Source: Megaera sp965229545
GTDB lineage: Bacteria > Pseudomonadota > Alphaproteobacteria > Rickettsiales > Rickettsiaceae
NCBI GenBank assembly: GCA_965229545.1
Contig: OZ245887.1
Coordinates: 868,001-932,000 of the forward strand
DNA: 64,000 nucleotides
Direction: 5' to 3'
Under the pieces are notes generated by a model. It did not search any database, was not told where the DNA came from, and saw only the letters and a list, made by a program, of their open reading frames with translations. Positions 28,682 through 38,642 of the stretch are shown one piece after another. The translations under genes and the position numbers were made by a program. Position 1 is the stretch's first letter. The number at the start of each line of letters is the position of its first letter.

Positions 28682-30622
28682 ATGAACAATCAGAACAGAA
28701 ATATTTTTATTTGGATCTTTATTTTTATATTAATGATCTTAACCTTTAACGCTCTTCAGGGAGAAGGTTTTGGCTCTAGCAAGGAGAAAGTAGCATTCTC
28801 TGATTTTTTGAATAAAGTTGATGCAAAGCAAGTTTCCTCAGTAAAAATCCAAGGAAGGACATTAGACGGTACTTTCACCGATGGTAGCGGCTTTACTACT
28901 TATGCAGCTGACTATCCAGGATTGATTGATAAGCTTACTATGCACGGAGTATATGTAGATGTTATTCCGCCTGATACTAAAATGAATTCCATATTTAGTA
29001 TTTTTGTTTCCTGGTTTCCAATGCTCCTTTTAATAGGAGTATGGGTTTTCTTTATGCGTCAAATGCAAGGCGGTAGCAAAGGAATGGGTTTTGGCAAATC
29101 CAAAGCAAAACTCTTATCTGATAAAGGACCGAAGATAACTTTTGCCGATGTAGCCGGTATTGATGAAGCAAAAGAAGAGTTATCTGAAATAGTAGATTTT
29201 CTGAGGAATCCTAGTAAATTCCAGAAATTAGGTGGTCAAATACCAAAAGGATGTTTATTGATAGGCCCTCCTGGAACTGGTAAAACCTTGCTTGCAAAAG
29301 CTATAGCAGGTGAAGCAAATGTCCCATTTTTTAGCATATCCGGTTCTGATTTTGTTGAAATGTTTGTTGGTGTTGGTGCTAGCAGGGTAAGAGACATGTT
29401 TGAACAGGGGAAAAGAAACGCTCCGTGTATTATATTTATTGATGAAATAGATGCAGTAGGTCGTCATAGAGGAATAGGACTTGGAGGTGGTAATGACGAA
29501 AGGGAACAAACTCTTAATCAAATGCTTGTGGAAATGGATGGTTTTGAAGCAAATGAAGGAGTGGTAATTATTGCCGCAACCAATAGGCCAGACGTACTTG
29601 ATCCTGCGCTTCTTCGTCCTGGTAGGTTTGACAGACAAATTACGGTTTCAAATCCTGATATTAATGGTAGGGAGCAGATTTTAAAGGTGCATTTAAAGAA
29701 AATCAAATATTCCGATAAAGTAGACCCACGAATTATTGCTCGGGGGACTCCAGGTTTTTCTGGGGCTGAGCTGCAAAATCTTGTCAACGAAGCTGCGCTG
29801 CTCGCAGCAAGGGCTGGTAAGAAAATTGTGGAAATGGAAGACCTTGAAAATGCTAAAGATAAAGTGTTAATGGGGGTAGAAAGGAAATCGCTTGCTATGT
29901 CGGATGCAGAGAAAAAGCTGACTGCTTATCACGAAGGTGGTCATGCTTTAGTTGGCCTTTATTGTAGTGCTTCCGATCCGATTCATAAGGCAACTATTAT
30001 ACCAAGAGGTAGAGCTCTTGGTATGGTTATGCGCCTTCCTGAAGGTGATAGACTTTCAATGACTTTGGAAAAAATGAAAGCAGATATTGCTGTTGCCATG
30101 GCTGGAAGGGTTGCAGAAGAAATAATTTTTGGTGCTGAGAAGGTTACATCCGGTGCATCTTCCGATATAAAAATGGCTACCAACATGGCTCAAGCGATGG
30201 TAACAGAATGGGGACTTAGTGAAAAGTTAGGACCAATTTTTCATGGTAGAACTAACGAAGATATTTATGCTCCAGGTGGCGGAGGTGACAAGGGGAGATC
30301 AGAAAAAACTTCAGAAATTATTGATGATGAAGTAAAAAGAATAATAAAAGAAGGGTATGATTTTGCTAAAAATATCCTTACAACCCATTTAGATCAATTA
30401 CATATTCTAGCTAAAGCTTTAATAGAGCGTGAAACTATGTCAGGTAAAGAGATTAAGAACCTTCTTTCAGGGCGTGAGATAGAGAGCGAAGAAGAAAATG
30501 ATTTTCCTTTTGGTAAGGACCAAATAAGCCTTTCTAAGGCTTCCAAGAAAACAGAAACGAAAGGAAGGAGTACCAAAACGACAGCGATTAAAAAAGTTAA
30601 GGAACCTAAATCATCTACCTAA
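28682..30622 (+). CDS. ftsH: ATP-dependent zinc metalloprotease FtsH
   Basis: This 646-residue membrane AAA protease degrades misfolded membrane proteins and regulators such as LpxC. It has two transmembrane segments (about 8-24 and 102-125), Walker A GPPGTGKT (about 198), Walker B IIFIDEIDAVG, the second region of homology NRPDVLDPALLRPGRFD, and the zinc site HEGGH (about 420). The C-terminal tail is Lys/Ser/Thr-rich. It is full-length, nine bases after tilS and 27 before trxB. Confidence 0.97.
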   Translation: MNNQNRNIFIWIFIFILMILTFNALQGEGFGSSKEKVAFSDFLNKVDAKQVSSVKIQGRTLDGTFTDGSGFTTYAADYPGLIDKLTMHGVYVDVIPPDTKMNSIFSIFVSWFPMLLLIGVWVFFMRQMQGGSKGMGFGKSKAKLLSDKGPKITFADVAGIDEAKEELSEIVDFLRNPSKFQKLGGQIPKGCLLIGPPGTGKTLLAKAIAGEANVPFFSISGSDFVEMFVGVGASRVRDMFEQGKRNAPCIIFIDEIDAVGRHRGIGLGGGNDEREQTLNQMLVEMDGFEANEGVVIIAATNRPDVLDPALLRPGRFDRQITVSNPDINGREQILKVHLKKIKYSDKVDPRIIARGTPGFSGAELQNLVNEAALLAARAGKKIVEMEDLENAKDKVLMGVERKSLAMSDAEKKLTAYHEGGHALVGLYCSASDPIHKATIIPRGRALGMVMRLPEGDRLSMTLEKMKADIAVAMAGRVAEEIIFGAEKVTSGASSDIKMATNMAQAMVTEWGLSEKLGPIFHGRTNEDIYAPGGGGDKGRSEKTSEIIDDEVKRIIKEGYDFAKNILTTHLDQLHILAKALIERETMSGKEIKNLLSGREIESEEENDFPFGKDQISLSKASKKTETKGRSTKTTAIKKVKEPKSST

Positions 30623-30649
30623 GGACAATTTCTAAAGTATTTATAAAGT

Positions 30650-31582
30650 ATGATAAAAACAAAAGTTCTAATTATTGGTTCTGGCCCTGCCGGATTTACT
30701 GCTGCTATATATGCAGCTCGGGCAGCTTTGGAGCCGATATTAATCTGCGGTATGCAGCCGGGTGGACAGCTAACTATTACTACTGACGTTGAAAATTACC
30801 CAGGTTTTGCTAAACCTATACAAGGTCCGCAATTGATGCAAGCAATGGAAGCCCAGGCAATACATGTGGGAGTAAACCTCGTGTATGATTATGTTGAAAG
30901 GGTTGAGTTAGTTAATAAGCCTTTTAGAGCTTTTACTTCGTCAGGTGATGTATACGAAGCGGATACGGTTATTATTTGCACCGGTGCGGAAGCAAAATGG
31001 CTTGGGCTAAAATCTGAGCAGGAATTTCAAGGGTTCGGGGTATCAGGTTGTGCTACCTGTGATGGTTTTTTCTTTAAAAACAAAGAGGTTCTAGTAGTGG
31101 GGGGCGGTAATACGGCAGTAGCAGAAGCGCTCTTCTTAACAAATCATGCAAGTAAAGTTTACTTGATTCATAGAAGGGGTGAACTCCGAGCAGAGAAGAT
31201 TTTACAGGAGAGGTTATTTTCTAATAAAAAGGTGATTCCTATATGGAATCACGTCTTAAATGAAGTTGTAGGTACTAAAGAACCAAAATCAGTGACTGGG
31301 GTTCATCTTAAAGATGTAAATTCTGGCCAGATCAAAGAAATTGCTTGTGAAGGTGTATTTATAGCAATAGGCCATAAACCTAATACTGATATTTTTAAAG
31401 GTATTGTTGATATGGATAGCGAAGGTTATATAATAACAGCGCCAGATTCTACAAAAACTAGTGTTGAAGGGGTGTTTGCAGCTGGCGATGTTCAGGATAA
31501 GATATATCGTCAGGCGATAACTGCCGCCGGCACGGGCTGTATGGCTACACTGGAAGCTAATAAATATTTAAGAGGTTTATAG
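30650..31582 (+). CDS. trxB: Thioredoxin reductase
   Basis: This 310-residue flavoenzyme reduces thioredoxin with NADPH. FAD binding is by GSGPAGFTAAIYAAR (about 9-23), the redox-active pair is CATC (about 137-140) before DGFFF, NADPH binding is by GGGNTAVAEAL (about 155), and the FAD-binding end is VFAAGDVQDK. The length is typical. It lies within the run of plus-strand housekeeping genes, 27 bases after ftsH and nine before dnaB. Confidence 0.96.
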   Translation: MIKTKVLIIGSGPAGFTAAIYAARAALEPILICGMQPGGQLTITTDVENYPGFAKPIQGPQLMQAMEAQAIHVGVNLVYDYVERVELVNKPFRAFTSSGDVYEADTVIICTGAEAKWLGLKSEQEFQGFGVSGCATCDGFFFKNKEVLVVGGGNTAVAEALFLTNHASKVYLIHRRGELRAEKILQERLFSNKKVIPIWNHVLNEVVGTKEPKSVTGVHLKDVNSGQIKEIACEGVFIAIGHKPNTDIFKGIVDMDSEGYIITAPDSTKTSVEGVFAAGDVQDKIYRQAITAAGTGCMATLEANKYLRGL

Positions 31583-31591
31583 TTAGTAGGG

Positions 31592-33013
31592 ATGATGGAC
31601 ATAACCATAGAGAGGGTACTGCCTGCCAATATTAAAGCAGAGCAGATGCTGCTTGGAGCTGTTTTAATTAATCCTATCTTAATTGAACAAGTAAATGAAT
31701 TCCTAAGAACTGAGCATTTTTTTGAACCTTTGCATCAAAAAATTTATACTTCGATTGAGATTATTTCGGATAAGGGCCTTACACCTTCAGTAATAGCCTT
31801 AAAATCAATGCTCGATAAAGAGCCATTATTCATCGAGTTAAAAGGAGAGGAATATCTGATAAAATTAACAACCATGGCTATGGTTGTTATTAATCCTCAT
31901 GATTACGGCAAAATAATATTTGATCTTGCAATTAAGCGCAATCTAATCCAAATAGGCGAAGGTATTGTAAATACAGCTTATGATTCCACTTTAGAAAATA
32001 CTGGGGCGGAGCAGCTTGAAATGGCTGAAAGTAAGTTATACCATCTTGCTAGCGAGGGGATTAATGAAAAGAGCTTTATATCAATCAAGGATCATGTAGC
32101 TTCCTCCCTCGATAGCATTAATAGAGCGATGAAGAATTCTGATCATGTTACCGGAATTTCTACAGGCCTTATCGATCTTGATACAAAACTTTCAGGATTC
32201 CATAATTCGGATCTGGTAATCATTGCAGGACGTCCAGGTATGGGTAAAACTGCTTTTGCCATTAATTTTGCTTTCAATGCGTGTAGGTCTTTGCTTAAAA
32301 AAATTGAGCTAGATTTACCAAAACCTTCAGTTGGCTTTTTTTCTTTGGAAATGTCTTCCGAGCAGCTTTCTACCAGATTACTATCGATGTTAACTAAAGT
32401 TGATTCTTCGCTACTGAGAAGTGGGAAAGTTAATGAGGAGCATTATAACGATTTAAGAAGAGCAGCAACAGAGCTTGCTCAAATGCCATTCTTTATTGAT
32501 GATACTCCGGCACTAACCATATCAGCAGTTAGAACAAGGGCCCGTAAGCTAAAAAGAAAACATAATCTAGGAATTCTGTTTATAGACTATCTGCAGCTAC
32601 TCCGTGGTTCAAATAAATCTGAAAATAGAGTTATTGAAGTTTCGGAGATTACTCAAGGGTTAAAAGCACTTGCTAAAGAATTGAATATACCGGTTATAGC
32701 TTTAGCGCAACTTTCAAGAGCAGTAGAGCAAAGAGAAGATAAAAGGCCGATGTTATCTGATTTGCGCGAATCCGGATCGATAGAACAGGATGCTGATGTG
32801 GTGATGTTTTTGTACAGGGAAGAGTATTACTTAAGGAGACAAGAACCAAAACAAGATGATGTAAAATATTCTGAATGGGTAGATAAACTAAGTAAAGTTC
32901 ATAATTTTGCTGAAATTTTAGTTGCTAAACATCGTAATGGGGCTATTGGTAACGTGCCAGTGTACTATGAAGATAGATATTCGACCGTTAGCAATCTAGA
33001 AAAAATTCATTAA
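31592..33013 (+). CDS. dnaB: Replicative DNA helicase
   Basis: This 473-residue hexameric helicase unwinds DNA at the fork. It has an N-terminal domain (AEQMLLGAVLINP), Walker A GRPGMGKTAFA (about 213), GFFSLEMSSEQL, Walker B ILFIDYLQLLRG, and the RESGSIEQDADVVMFLYR arginine-finger region. No intein is present. The start is MMDITIERVLP; two adjacent ATGs make the exact one uncertain by one codon. Confidence 0.97.
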   Translation: MMDITIERVLPANIKAEQMLLGAVLINPILIEQVNEFLRTEHFFEPLHQKIYTSIEIISDKGLTPSVIALKSMLDKEPLFIELKGEEYLIKLTTMAMVVINPHDYGKIIFDLAIKRNLIQIGEGIVNTAYDSTLENTGAEQLEMAESKLYHLASEGINEKSFISIKDHVASSLDSINRAMKNSDHVTGISTGLIDLDTKLSGFHNSDLVIIAGRPGMGKTAFAINFAFNACRSLLKKIELDLPKPSVGFFSLEMSSEQLSTRLLSMLTKVDSSLLRSGKVNEEHYNDLRRAATELAQMPFFIDDTPALTISAVRTRARKLKRKHNLGILFIDYLQLLRGSNKSENRVIEVSEITQGLKALAKELNIPVIALAQLSRAVEQREDKRPMLSDLRESGSIEQDADVVMFLYREEYYLRRQEPKQDDVKYSEWVDKLSKVHNFAEILVAKHRNGAIGNVPVYYEDRYSTVSNLEKIH

Positions 33014-33029
33014 GTTAATAAATTATTTT

Positions 33030-34136
33030 ATGAAAACTCAAATCAGTAATATTATTTTTGGGCTAGCAGGAACTAAACTTGGAGATCACGAAAGGGAGTT
33101 TTTTTTGAAAGCTAAACCATTAGGATTCATTTTATTTTCTAGAAATGTTGAATCACGCGAACAGCTAATAGCTCTGACAAAATCGCTAAGAGAGTTGTTT
33201 CCTGAAAGAAAAACTTTTATTTTTGTTGATCAGGGGGGGGGAAGAGTCGCAAGAATCAAACCACCTATTGCAGAAAAATTATATCCAGCTGCTAAAGTTT
33301 TTGCCGATATGTATTTGGATGACCAAATTAAGGCTAAAAACGCAGTTAAGAAAAACCACTTGCAAATTATGGCAGAGCTTAAAAGTCTAGGTATTGATTC
33401 TCCATGTGCTCCGGTTTGTGATATTTACCACCAAGAAGCTGATCCTATTATTGGCGATCGCAGTTTTGGTTCTACTCCAGAGCAAGTTATTGATTTATGC
33501 AAGGAAGCTATAGCGGGCATTAACGAACAAGGAGGAATAGCATTTGTTAAACATGTTCCCGGGCATGGGAGAGCAGAAGTTGATAGCCATCTTGCTTTAC
33601 CGATAATTAATACGGGCTTAAAAACTCTCGAAGAAACAGATTTTAAAGTATTCAAAGAACTTTCAGGAGAAGAAGTATGGGGGATGAGCGCCCATATAGT
33701 GTATAGCGCTCTTGATGCCGAAAAGCCTGCAACTTTATCTGATAAAGTTATTGACTATATAAGAAATATAATCGGCTTTAAAGGTATTCTAGTAACGGAT
33801 GATATTTGTATGTATGCTTTGCACGGTAAAGTGGGACAACAAAAATCCTTGCTTACAACGATTTCTCTTGCGTTGCAGAATAAGGAATGGAAAAATGAAT
33901 ATCAGAAAGATTTTAAAAAATTATTTGCAATTGATATAACTGTTAAAGATAGACAAGAAATAATAGACATTTGCCAAAAGCAGCTGGAGCTTATAAAGCC
34001 ATTATTTTGTAAGAGCCTTGCTACTGTTACCAAAGAAGCTATTGGTGCCGAGTGTGATATAGTTTTGCATTGTAGTGCTGATTTACAAGAAATGGAAGCT
34101 GTTTATGAAGCTACAGAAAATATATCAACTCATTAA
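33030..34136 (+). CDS. nagZ: Glycoside hydrolase family 3 beta-N-acetylhexosaminidase
   Basis: This 368-residue protein matches NagZ, which removes GlcNAc from anhydro-muropeptides during peptidoglycan recycling. The catalytic loop KHVPGHGRAEVDSH (about 172-185), GDRSFGS and the nucleophile segment LVTDDICM (about 254) are present. At the usual DQEGGRV motif this copy reads DQGGGRV, encoded within a run of nine G (33233-33241). This is a Glu-to-Gly change at a highly conserved position. The frame is intact, so the enzyme may be impaired or the base miscalled. Confidence 0.88.
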   Translation: MKTQISNIIFGLAGTKLGDHEREFFLKAKPLGFILFSRNVESREQLIALTKSLRELFPERKTFIFVDQGGGRVARIKPPIAEKLYPAAKVFADMYLDDQIKAKNAVKKNHLQIMAELKSLGIDSPCAPVCDIYHQEADPIIGDRSFGSTPEQVIDLCKEAIAGINEQGGIAFVKHVPGHGRAEVDSHLALPIINTGLKTLEETDFKVFKELSGEEVWGMSAHIVYSALDAEKPATLSDKVIDYIRNIIGFKGILVTDDICMYALHGKVGQQKSLLTTISLALQNKEWKNEYQKDFKKLFAIDITVKDRQEIIDICQKQLELIKPLFCKSLATVTKEAIGAECDIVLHCSADLQEMEAVYEATENISTH

Positions 34137-34153
34137 TAATATGGAGAATAGAA

Positions 34154-34795
34154 ATGACTTACTGTAACCATTCAAATCAAAAAAAATATCCTTTTGTTTT
34201 ACCAGAATTGCCATATAGTAAAGATGAATTTAAACCTCATTTTACTGCTGAAACTTTTGATTATCATTATAACAAGCATCATAATGCTTATGTTACTAAT
34301 TTAAATAATTTACTCCAATATAACAAAGAAATGATGGAGATGGATCTAGAATCCATAATTTTAGCTTCTAAGAATTCAAATGCAGCTATTTTTAATAACG
34401 CGGCCCAAGTATGGAATCATAGTTTTTTTTGGCATTCTATTAAACCAAACGGCGGAGGGAAGCCTACAGGAGAAATTCTTAGTCAGATTGAAAAAGATTT
34501 TGGTTCTTATGAAAAATTTGTGGCTGATTTTAAACAAGCAGCAGTAAGCCAATTTGGTAGCGGGTGGGCTTGGCTTGCCTATAAAAATGATAAGCTCCAT
34601 ATTATAAAAACTGGTAATGCTGAAACTCCTATTACACAAGGTTATGAACCTATAATTGCTTGTGATGTTTGGGAACATGCCTATTACATAGATTACCGTA
34701 ATAGAAGACCTGATTACGTCAGTAGTTTTATTGATCATATGATTAACTGGGAATTTGCTGGTTTACACTTAAAAAAGGCCAAAAAGCAAATCTAA
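34154..34795 (+). CDS. sodB: Superoxide dismutase (Fe/Mn type)
   Basis: This 213-residue enzyme dismutates superoxide. The metal ligands are in HYNKHHNAYV, VWNHSFFWHS and DVWEHAYYIDYRNRR; the FWHSIKPNGGG signature suggests an iron-type enzyme. The start at 34154 is preceded by a purine-rich GGAGAATAGAA. The enzyme is full-length. It closes the healthy plus-strand gene block and is followed by about 250 bp of AT-rich sequence with nothing recognisable. Confidence 0.95.
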   Translation: MTYCNHSNQKKYPFVLPELPYSKDEFKPHFTAETFDYHYNKHHNAYVTNLNNLLQYNKEMMEMDLESIILASKNSNAAIFNNAAQVWNHSFFWHSIKPNGGGKPTGEILSQIEKDFGSYEKFVADFKQAAVSQFGSGWAWLAYKNDKLHIIKTGNAETPITQGYEPIIACDVWEHAYYIDYRNRRPDYVSSFIDHMINWEFAGLHLKKAKKQI

Positions 34796-35043
34796 AAGGG
34801 ATGTTAGATAGAAAGTAAGGAGCAAGAATGTACTAATTAATTATAACAACAAAAAATTAAGCATATAATTATGTAAAATTTATACCAAATTGCCTTAACA
34901 GCTTTTTTTCTGGGTTATAATAAAGTGGGTGGAAATTAAGCAACGTCTATATCAGCTTGGATTGGTACTCCTGTCTATAATGAGATAAGTTTTTTCCTGC
35001 GATACTAAATTATTCCAAGGGGCATTGAACTGAAATAAGTTTA

Positions 35044-35290
35044 TTGAAAAAATTCTTAGAAAAATTTAACAATAAAATATTTATGGCACTGAATATAACT
35101 TATATTTTACTTGCATTTACAGTATCAACCTCTTTATTTGTCCGAAGTAAAAAGCTAATATTGTCGGCAACTATTATAACAATAACCAGTGCTTTATTAC
35201 AAGGAATTATTAATTTAGAAAGTTTATTGGCAATTTTATTGCTCTTTTGCCTACCCTACACCTACTTTTCATATAGTAATTTAAATAGGT
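35044..35290 (+). pseudogene. Membrane protein N-terminal part, interrupted by IS630
   Basis: About 82 codons starting TTG (or ATG at 35083) give a mostly hydrophobic protein (MALNITYILLAFTVSTSLFV). The frame runs into IS630 copy 4 at 35291. Beyond the element, from 36427, the frame resumes as YVGGFMVILIKELIGYYAL and stops near 36504. A neighbouring frame reading HFGLNLVHLTLFTYP follows to about 36552. The pieces look like the N-terminal half of a rickettsial CPBP-type membrane protease, but that is a guess. The gene is broken by the element and by at least one further frameshift. Confidence 0.5.
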
Positions 35291-36426
35291 TATTACTCCG
35301 GCCTTTAAATATTGAACTAACATTAGAGAAATGATATAATGATATTGTATCGAGAGTAATAACAAAATGTCTAATAAAAAATTATCACCAAGCGATCTCA
35401 AGATATTAAGAAAGAAAGCAGTGGAAGCAATAGTTATACATGGAATAAGCAAGAAACAAGCATCTATTACCTTTGGGTTTTCTAGGAGTTCTATATGGAA
35501 ATATCTTAAAGAGTACAAAATTTCTAAGGAAGAAAGCTTTCGCTATAAGAAGCGAGGAGTAAAGGTAGGAACAGGATCTAAAATCAGTAAAAATCAAGAA
35601 GAGGAATTAAAATCTAAAATTTTATCACATACACCTGATGAATTGGGAATGGATTATACGTTATGGAATAGTAAAGTGGTACAAGAATATATAGAATCCA
35701 ATTACCTTTATCAGTATAACAGGCGTTCTATAAGAAAAATTATGAATAGATTGGGTTTTACGTCTCAAAAACCAATTAAATCAGCCTATCAACGTAATCC
35801 AGAGAAGATAAAAGAATGGTTAACAGTCACATATCCAGAAATCAAGTCTCGTGCAATGAAAGAAAGTGCTAGAATTTATTGGGGAGATGAAATGGGGATA
35901 CAATCAACAGATAATCGAGGTAAAACATATGGTCTTAAAGGCAAGACCCCAGCAATCAAGAGAAGTGGCTCAAGATTTAAATGTAATATGCTAACTGCTA
36001 TTAGTCCGCAAGGGTTTATGAACTGGATGGTATTTGAAGATAATTTTACCAGCAAAAAGTGTATTGAATTTTTAGGTAGACTGATCAGACAAATTAAGCA
36101 GAAAATATTTTTGATACTAGATAATCATAGAGTGCATCACAGTAAAAAGGTAAAAGCTTATGTAGAAAGACATAAGGACAAGCTAGAATTGTTTTATTTA
36201 CCATCATATTGTCCTGATATGAATCCACAAGAACTTGTAAACCAAGATGTCAAAGCTAACTCCAATAATTTTCGAGTACTAAAATCAGTAAAAGATTTAA
36301 CAATTAATGTACGGTCCTATTTAACACAAATTCAGTTTAATGGTATAAAAATTCAAAATTATTTTAAAAAGAAAGAAATAGCTTATGCTACTATATAATG
36401 TTCAATATTTAAAGGCCAGAGTAATA
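35291..36426 (+). mobile_element. IS630-family element, copy 4
   Basis: This 1136-bp element is flanked by TA, with standard ends and an intact internal promoter. It is inserted in a small membrane-protein gene in the same direction, so the host frame reads a few codons into the left repeat. The 269 bp from 36427 to 36695 hold only the remnant of that host gene and AT-rich sequence. Confidence 0.94.
35367..36398 (+). CDS. IS630-family transposase (copy 4)
   Basis: This intact 343-residue frame has the KISKEE variant of copy 1, the LTAISPQ variant of copy 3 and the QKIF variant of copy 2. The mosaic of shared variants suggests gene conversion among copies, or several closely related source copies. 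The catalytic residues are complete. Confidence 0.94.
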   Translation: MSNKKLSPSDLKILRKKAVEAIVIHGISKKQASITFGFSRSSIWKYLKEYKISKEESFRYKKRGVKVGTGSKISKNQEEELKSKILSHTPDELGMDYTLWNSKVVQEYIESNYLYQYNRRSIRKIMNRLGFTSQKPIKSAYQRNPEKIKEWLTVTYPEIKSRAMKESARIYWGDEMGIQSTDNRGKTYGLKGKTPAIKRSGSRFKCNMLTAISPQGFMNWMVFEDNFTSKKCIEFLGRLIRQIKQKIFLILDNHRVHHSKKVKAYVERHKDKLELFYLPSYCPDMNPQELVNQDVKANSNNFRVLKSVKDLTINVRSYLTQIQFNGIKIQNYFKKKEIAYATI

Positions 36427-36695
36427 TATGTGGGTGGTTTTATGGTTATACTTATAAAAGAACTAATAGGATATTATGCGCTATGCTTGTCCATTTTGGG
36501 TTAAATTTAGTCCATTTGACTCTATTTACTTATCCAGTGTTATGCGCATAAAAACTTATAACTAAATGGATGGTTAATAATTGCTTCAAAGCAATACTGA
36601 TTTAACCTATTTTTTTGATATTTCTACTTTTTCAATAATTGGGAGTTAAAGTAATATATACATGAATTGGTTTACCAATTATAAACTTTAAATTA

Positions 36696-37076
36696 CTAAG
36701 TTATAAAGAGTTTAGCAATTTTGGCTCCTATAAAAAAACAGCAAATACTTATTCCAAAGCTAAGTATAGCGTATAAAATAGCTAGGCCGTATTCATTCTT
36801 CTCTATAAGATAACCAAAATCTAAGGCAAATCCTGAAAAAGTAATTAGGCCTCCTAATATACCTGGCATTAAGAAATATTTTATATTATCTGATGTAATC
36901 CAATATGAAACAGATAATTGAGCGAGTAGGCCCATGGCAAGGCATCCTAGACTATTAATAATTAAAAGCTGAAATGGTATTCCGATTATTGTTGAGGGTA
37001 GAATTTTAGAAAGGGCTATGCGTATTATGGCACCGATAGCTCCTCCTAAACCAACTACTATATAATGTACTACCAT
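36696..37076 (-). CDS. crcB: Fluoride ion channel CrcB/Fluc
   Basis: This 126-residue protein has four hydrophobic segments. It exports fluoride as an antiparallel dimer. The signatures are GGAIGAIIR near the start, LLIINSLGC in the second helix and GILGGLITFSGFALDFGY in the third; relatives usually have TTFST at this last site. A fluoride riboswitch is not evident upstream. It is separated from scoB by about 50 bp on the same strand. Confidence 0.9.
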   Translation of the reverse strand: MVVHYIVVGLGGAIGAIIRIALSKILPSTIIGIPFQLLIINSLGCLAMGLLAQLSVSYWITSDNIKYFLMPGILGGLITFSGFALDFGYLIEKNEYGLAILYAILSFGISICCFFIGAKIAKLFIT

Positions 37077-37129
37077 ATTCTTCCTAGCTTTAATTAATAA
37101 TTAATAGAAAGTTATTGAGTTTTACCACT

Positions 37130-37765
37130 TTACGGAAATAAAATTTTAGCAGAGCTCTTTGCTATTATTTCTTCTATAGTTACATCATCAGCTTTTTTTA
37201 TTAAATATGTTTTAGAATTTTTAACATCAAAAACTCCAAGATCTGTAATTACTCTATCAACTACATTTACTCCTGTTAAAGGTAAGCTACATTTGTTTAC
37301 TAATTTTGGACTACCATCTCTTGAATTATGAGCCATTAGCACTACTACCCTTTTGATATTAGCAACTAAATCCATAGCGCCTCCCATACCTTTGATCATT
37401 TTACCTGGTATCGCCCAATTGGCTAAATCACCAGTTTCTGATACTTCCAAAGCACCAAGAATAGTTAGATCAACGTGTCCTCCCCGAATCATCTCAAAAG
37501 ACGCAGCACTATCAAAATAACTACTTTCTGGCAGAGCGGTAATGGCTTGCTTGCCGGCATTAATTAAGTCAGCATTTTCTTCCCCAGGATAAGGAAAAGG
37601 GCCCATGCCAAGCATACCGTTTTCGCTTTGAAAACATACATTCATATATTTTGGTATGTAATTCGGTATATTTGTTGGCATGCCAATACCGAGATTAACA
37701 AATAAGCCATCTCTGATCTCCATTTCGGCAGCTATTCTGCACATTTCATCATTTGTCCAAGCCAT
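37130..37765 (-). CDS. scoB: 3-oxoacid CoA-transferase subunit B
   Basis: This 211-residue subunit of succinyl-CoA:3-ketoacid CoA-transferase moves CoA between succinate and acetoacetate. The catalytic Glu is in FQSENGMLGMGPFPY (about residue 50). MIRGGHVDLTILGALEV and IPGKMIKGMGGAMDLV are also family signatures. Its start overlaps the scoA stop (TGATG), so it is coupled to scoA, which is frameshifted. The subunit is full-length, but its partner is broken. Confidence 0.94.
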   Translation of the reverse strand: MAWTNDEMCRIAAEMEIRDGLFVNLGIGMPTNIPNYIPKYMNVCFQSENGMLGMGPFPYPGEENADLINAGKQAITALPESSYFDSAASFEMIRGGHVDLTILGALEVSETGDLANWAIPGKMIKGMGGAMDLVANIKRVVVLMAHNSRDGSPKLVNKCSLPLTGVNVVDRVITDLGVFDVKNSKTYLIKKADDVTIEEIIAKSSAKILFP

Positions 37766-38471
37766 CAGCTAGCCTCTCTGTTTCTGGTAGTTACTTTTTC
37801 TATTCTTTTTTCATACTTATTCCCTTGTATTAGTCTATCAATAAAAATACCAGGTGTATGGATGTTGTCGCTGTTAAGCTTGCCTATTTCAACGATTTCT
37901 TCAACTTCGCAAATAGTTACTTCGGCTGCGGTGGCCATTATAGGGTTAAAATTTCGGGCGGTTTTGTGGTAAATAACATTGCCGAATTTATCAGCTTTAT
38001 ATCCTTTAATGATAGCAACGTCAGCAAATATTGCATGTTCCATTAGGTATTTTTTCCCATCGAACTCACGTACTTCTTTTCCTTCGGCAACAATTGTTCC
38101 AACTCCCGTTCTAGTATAGAATGCCGGAATACCTGCACCGCCCGCTCTTATTCTCTCAGCAAGTGTGCCTTGCGGATTAAGTTCTAGTTCAAGTGAACCA
38201 TCTAGATATTTTTGCTCAAATAGCTTATTTTCTCCAACATACGAGGAAACCATTTTTCTGATTTGACCGTTTTTCAATAATAATCCAAGGCCGAAATCAT
38301 CTACTCCGCAATTATTACTGACAATTGTTAGATTTTTTACTCCCGATTCGGCAATGGCGGCGATGATATTTTCTGGAATACCGCAAAGGCCAAAACACCT
38401 GCCAGAATTGTCATTCCATCTTTAATGATGTCTTTTATTGCTTTACTTGCTGTATTATATACTTTTACCAT
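37765..38471 (-). pseudogene. scoA: 3-oxoacid CoA-transferase subunit A, one-base frameshift
   Basis: From ATG at 38471 the frame reads MVKVYNTASKAIKDIIKDGM, then TILAG, and shifts near 38385. One missing G would give GGFGLCGIPENIIAAIAESG and join the remaining frame (VKNLTIVSNNCGVDDFGLG, then the 38277-37765 part with GAGIPAFYTRTGVGT). Everything else is intact, so the gene is either freshly broken or misassembled. Without subunit A the ScoB subunit should not work. Translation could restart at an internal codon, but the CoA-binding N-terminus would be absent. Confidence 0.85.
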
Positions 38472-38642
38472 TGCTAGTTGTATTATATAGTTTATAAACC
38501 ATTAATCTATTACTAAATCCTTGTTTCTTGCAAGTTATTAGTTGGTTTTTAACAGAAATTATATTAAGAATTCTAATAAGTAGCTAAAATTATACTATAT
38601 CAGAATAACTTTGCCTAAAAATGAGGTATTGATAAAGACCGG

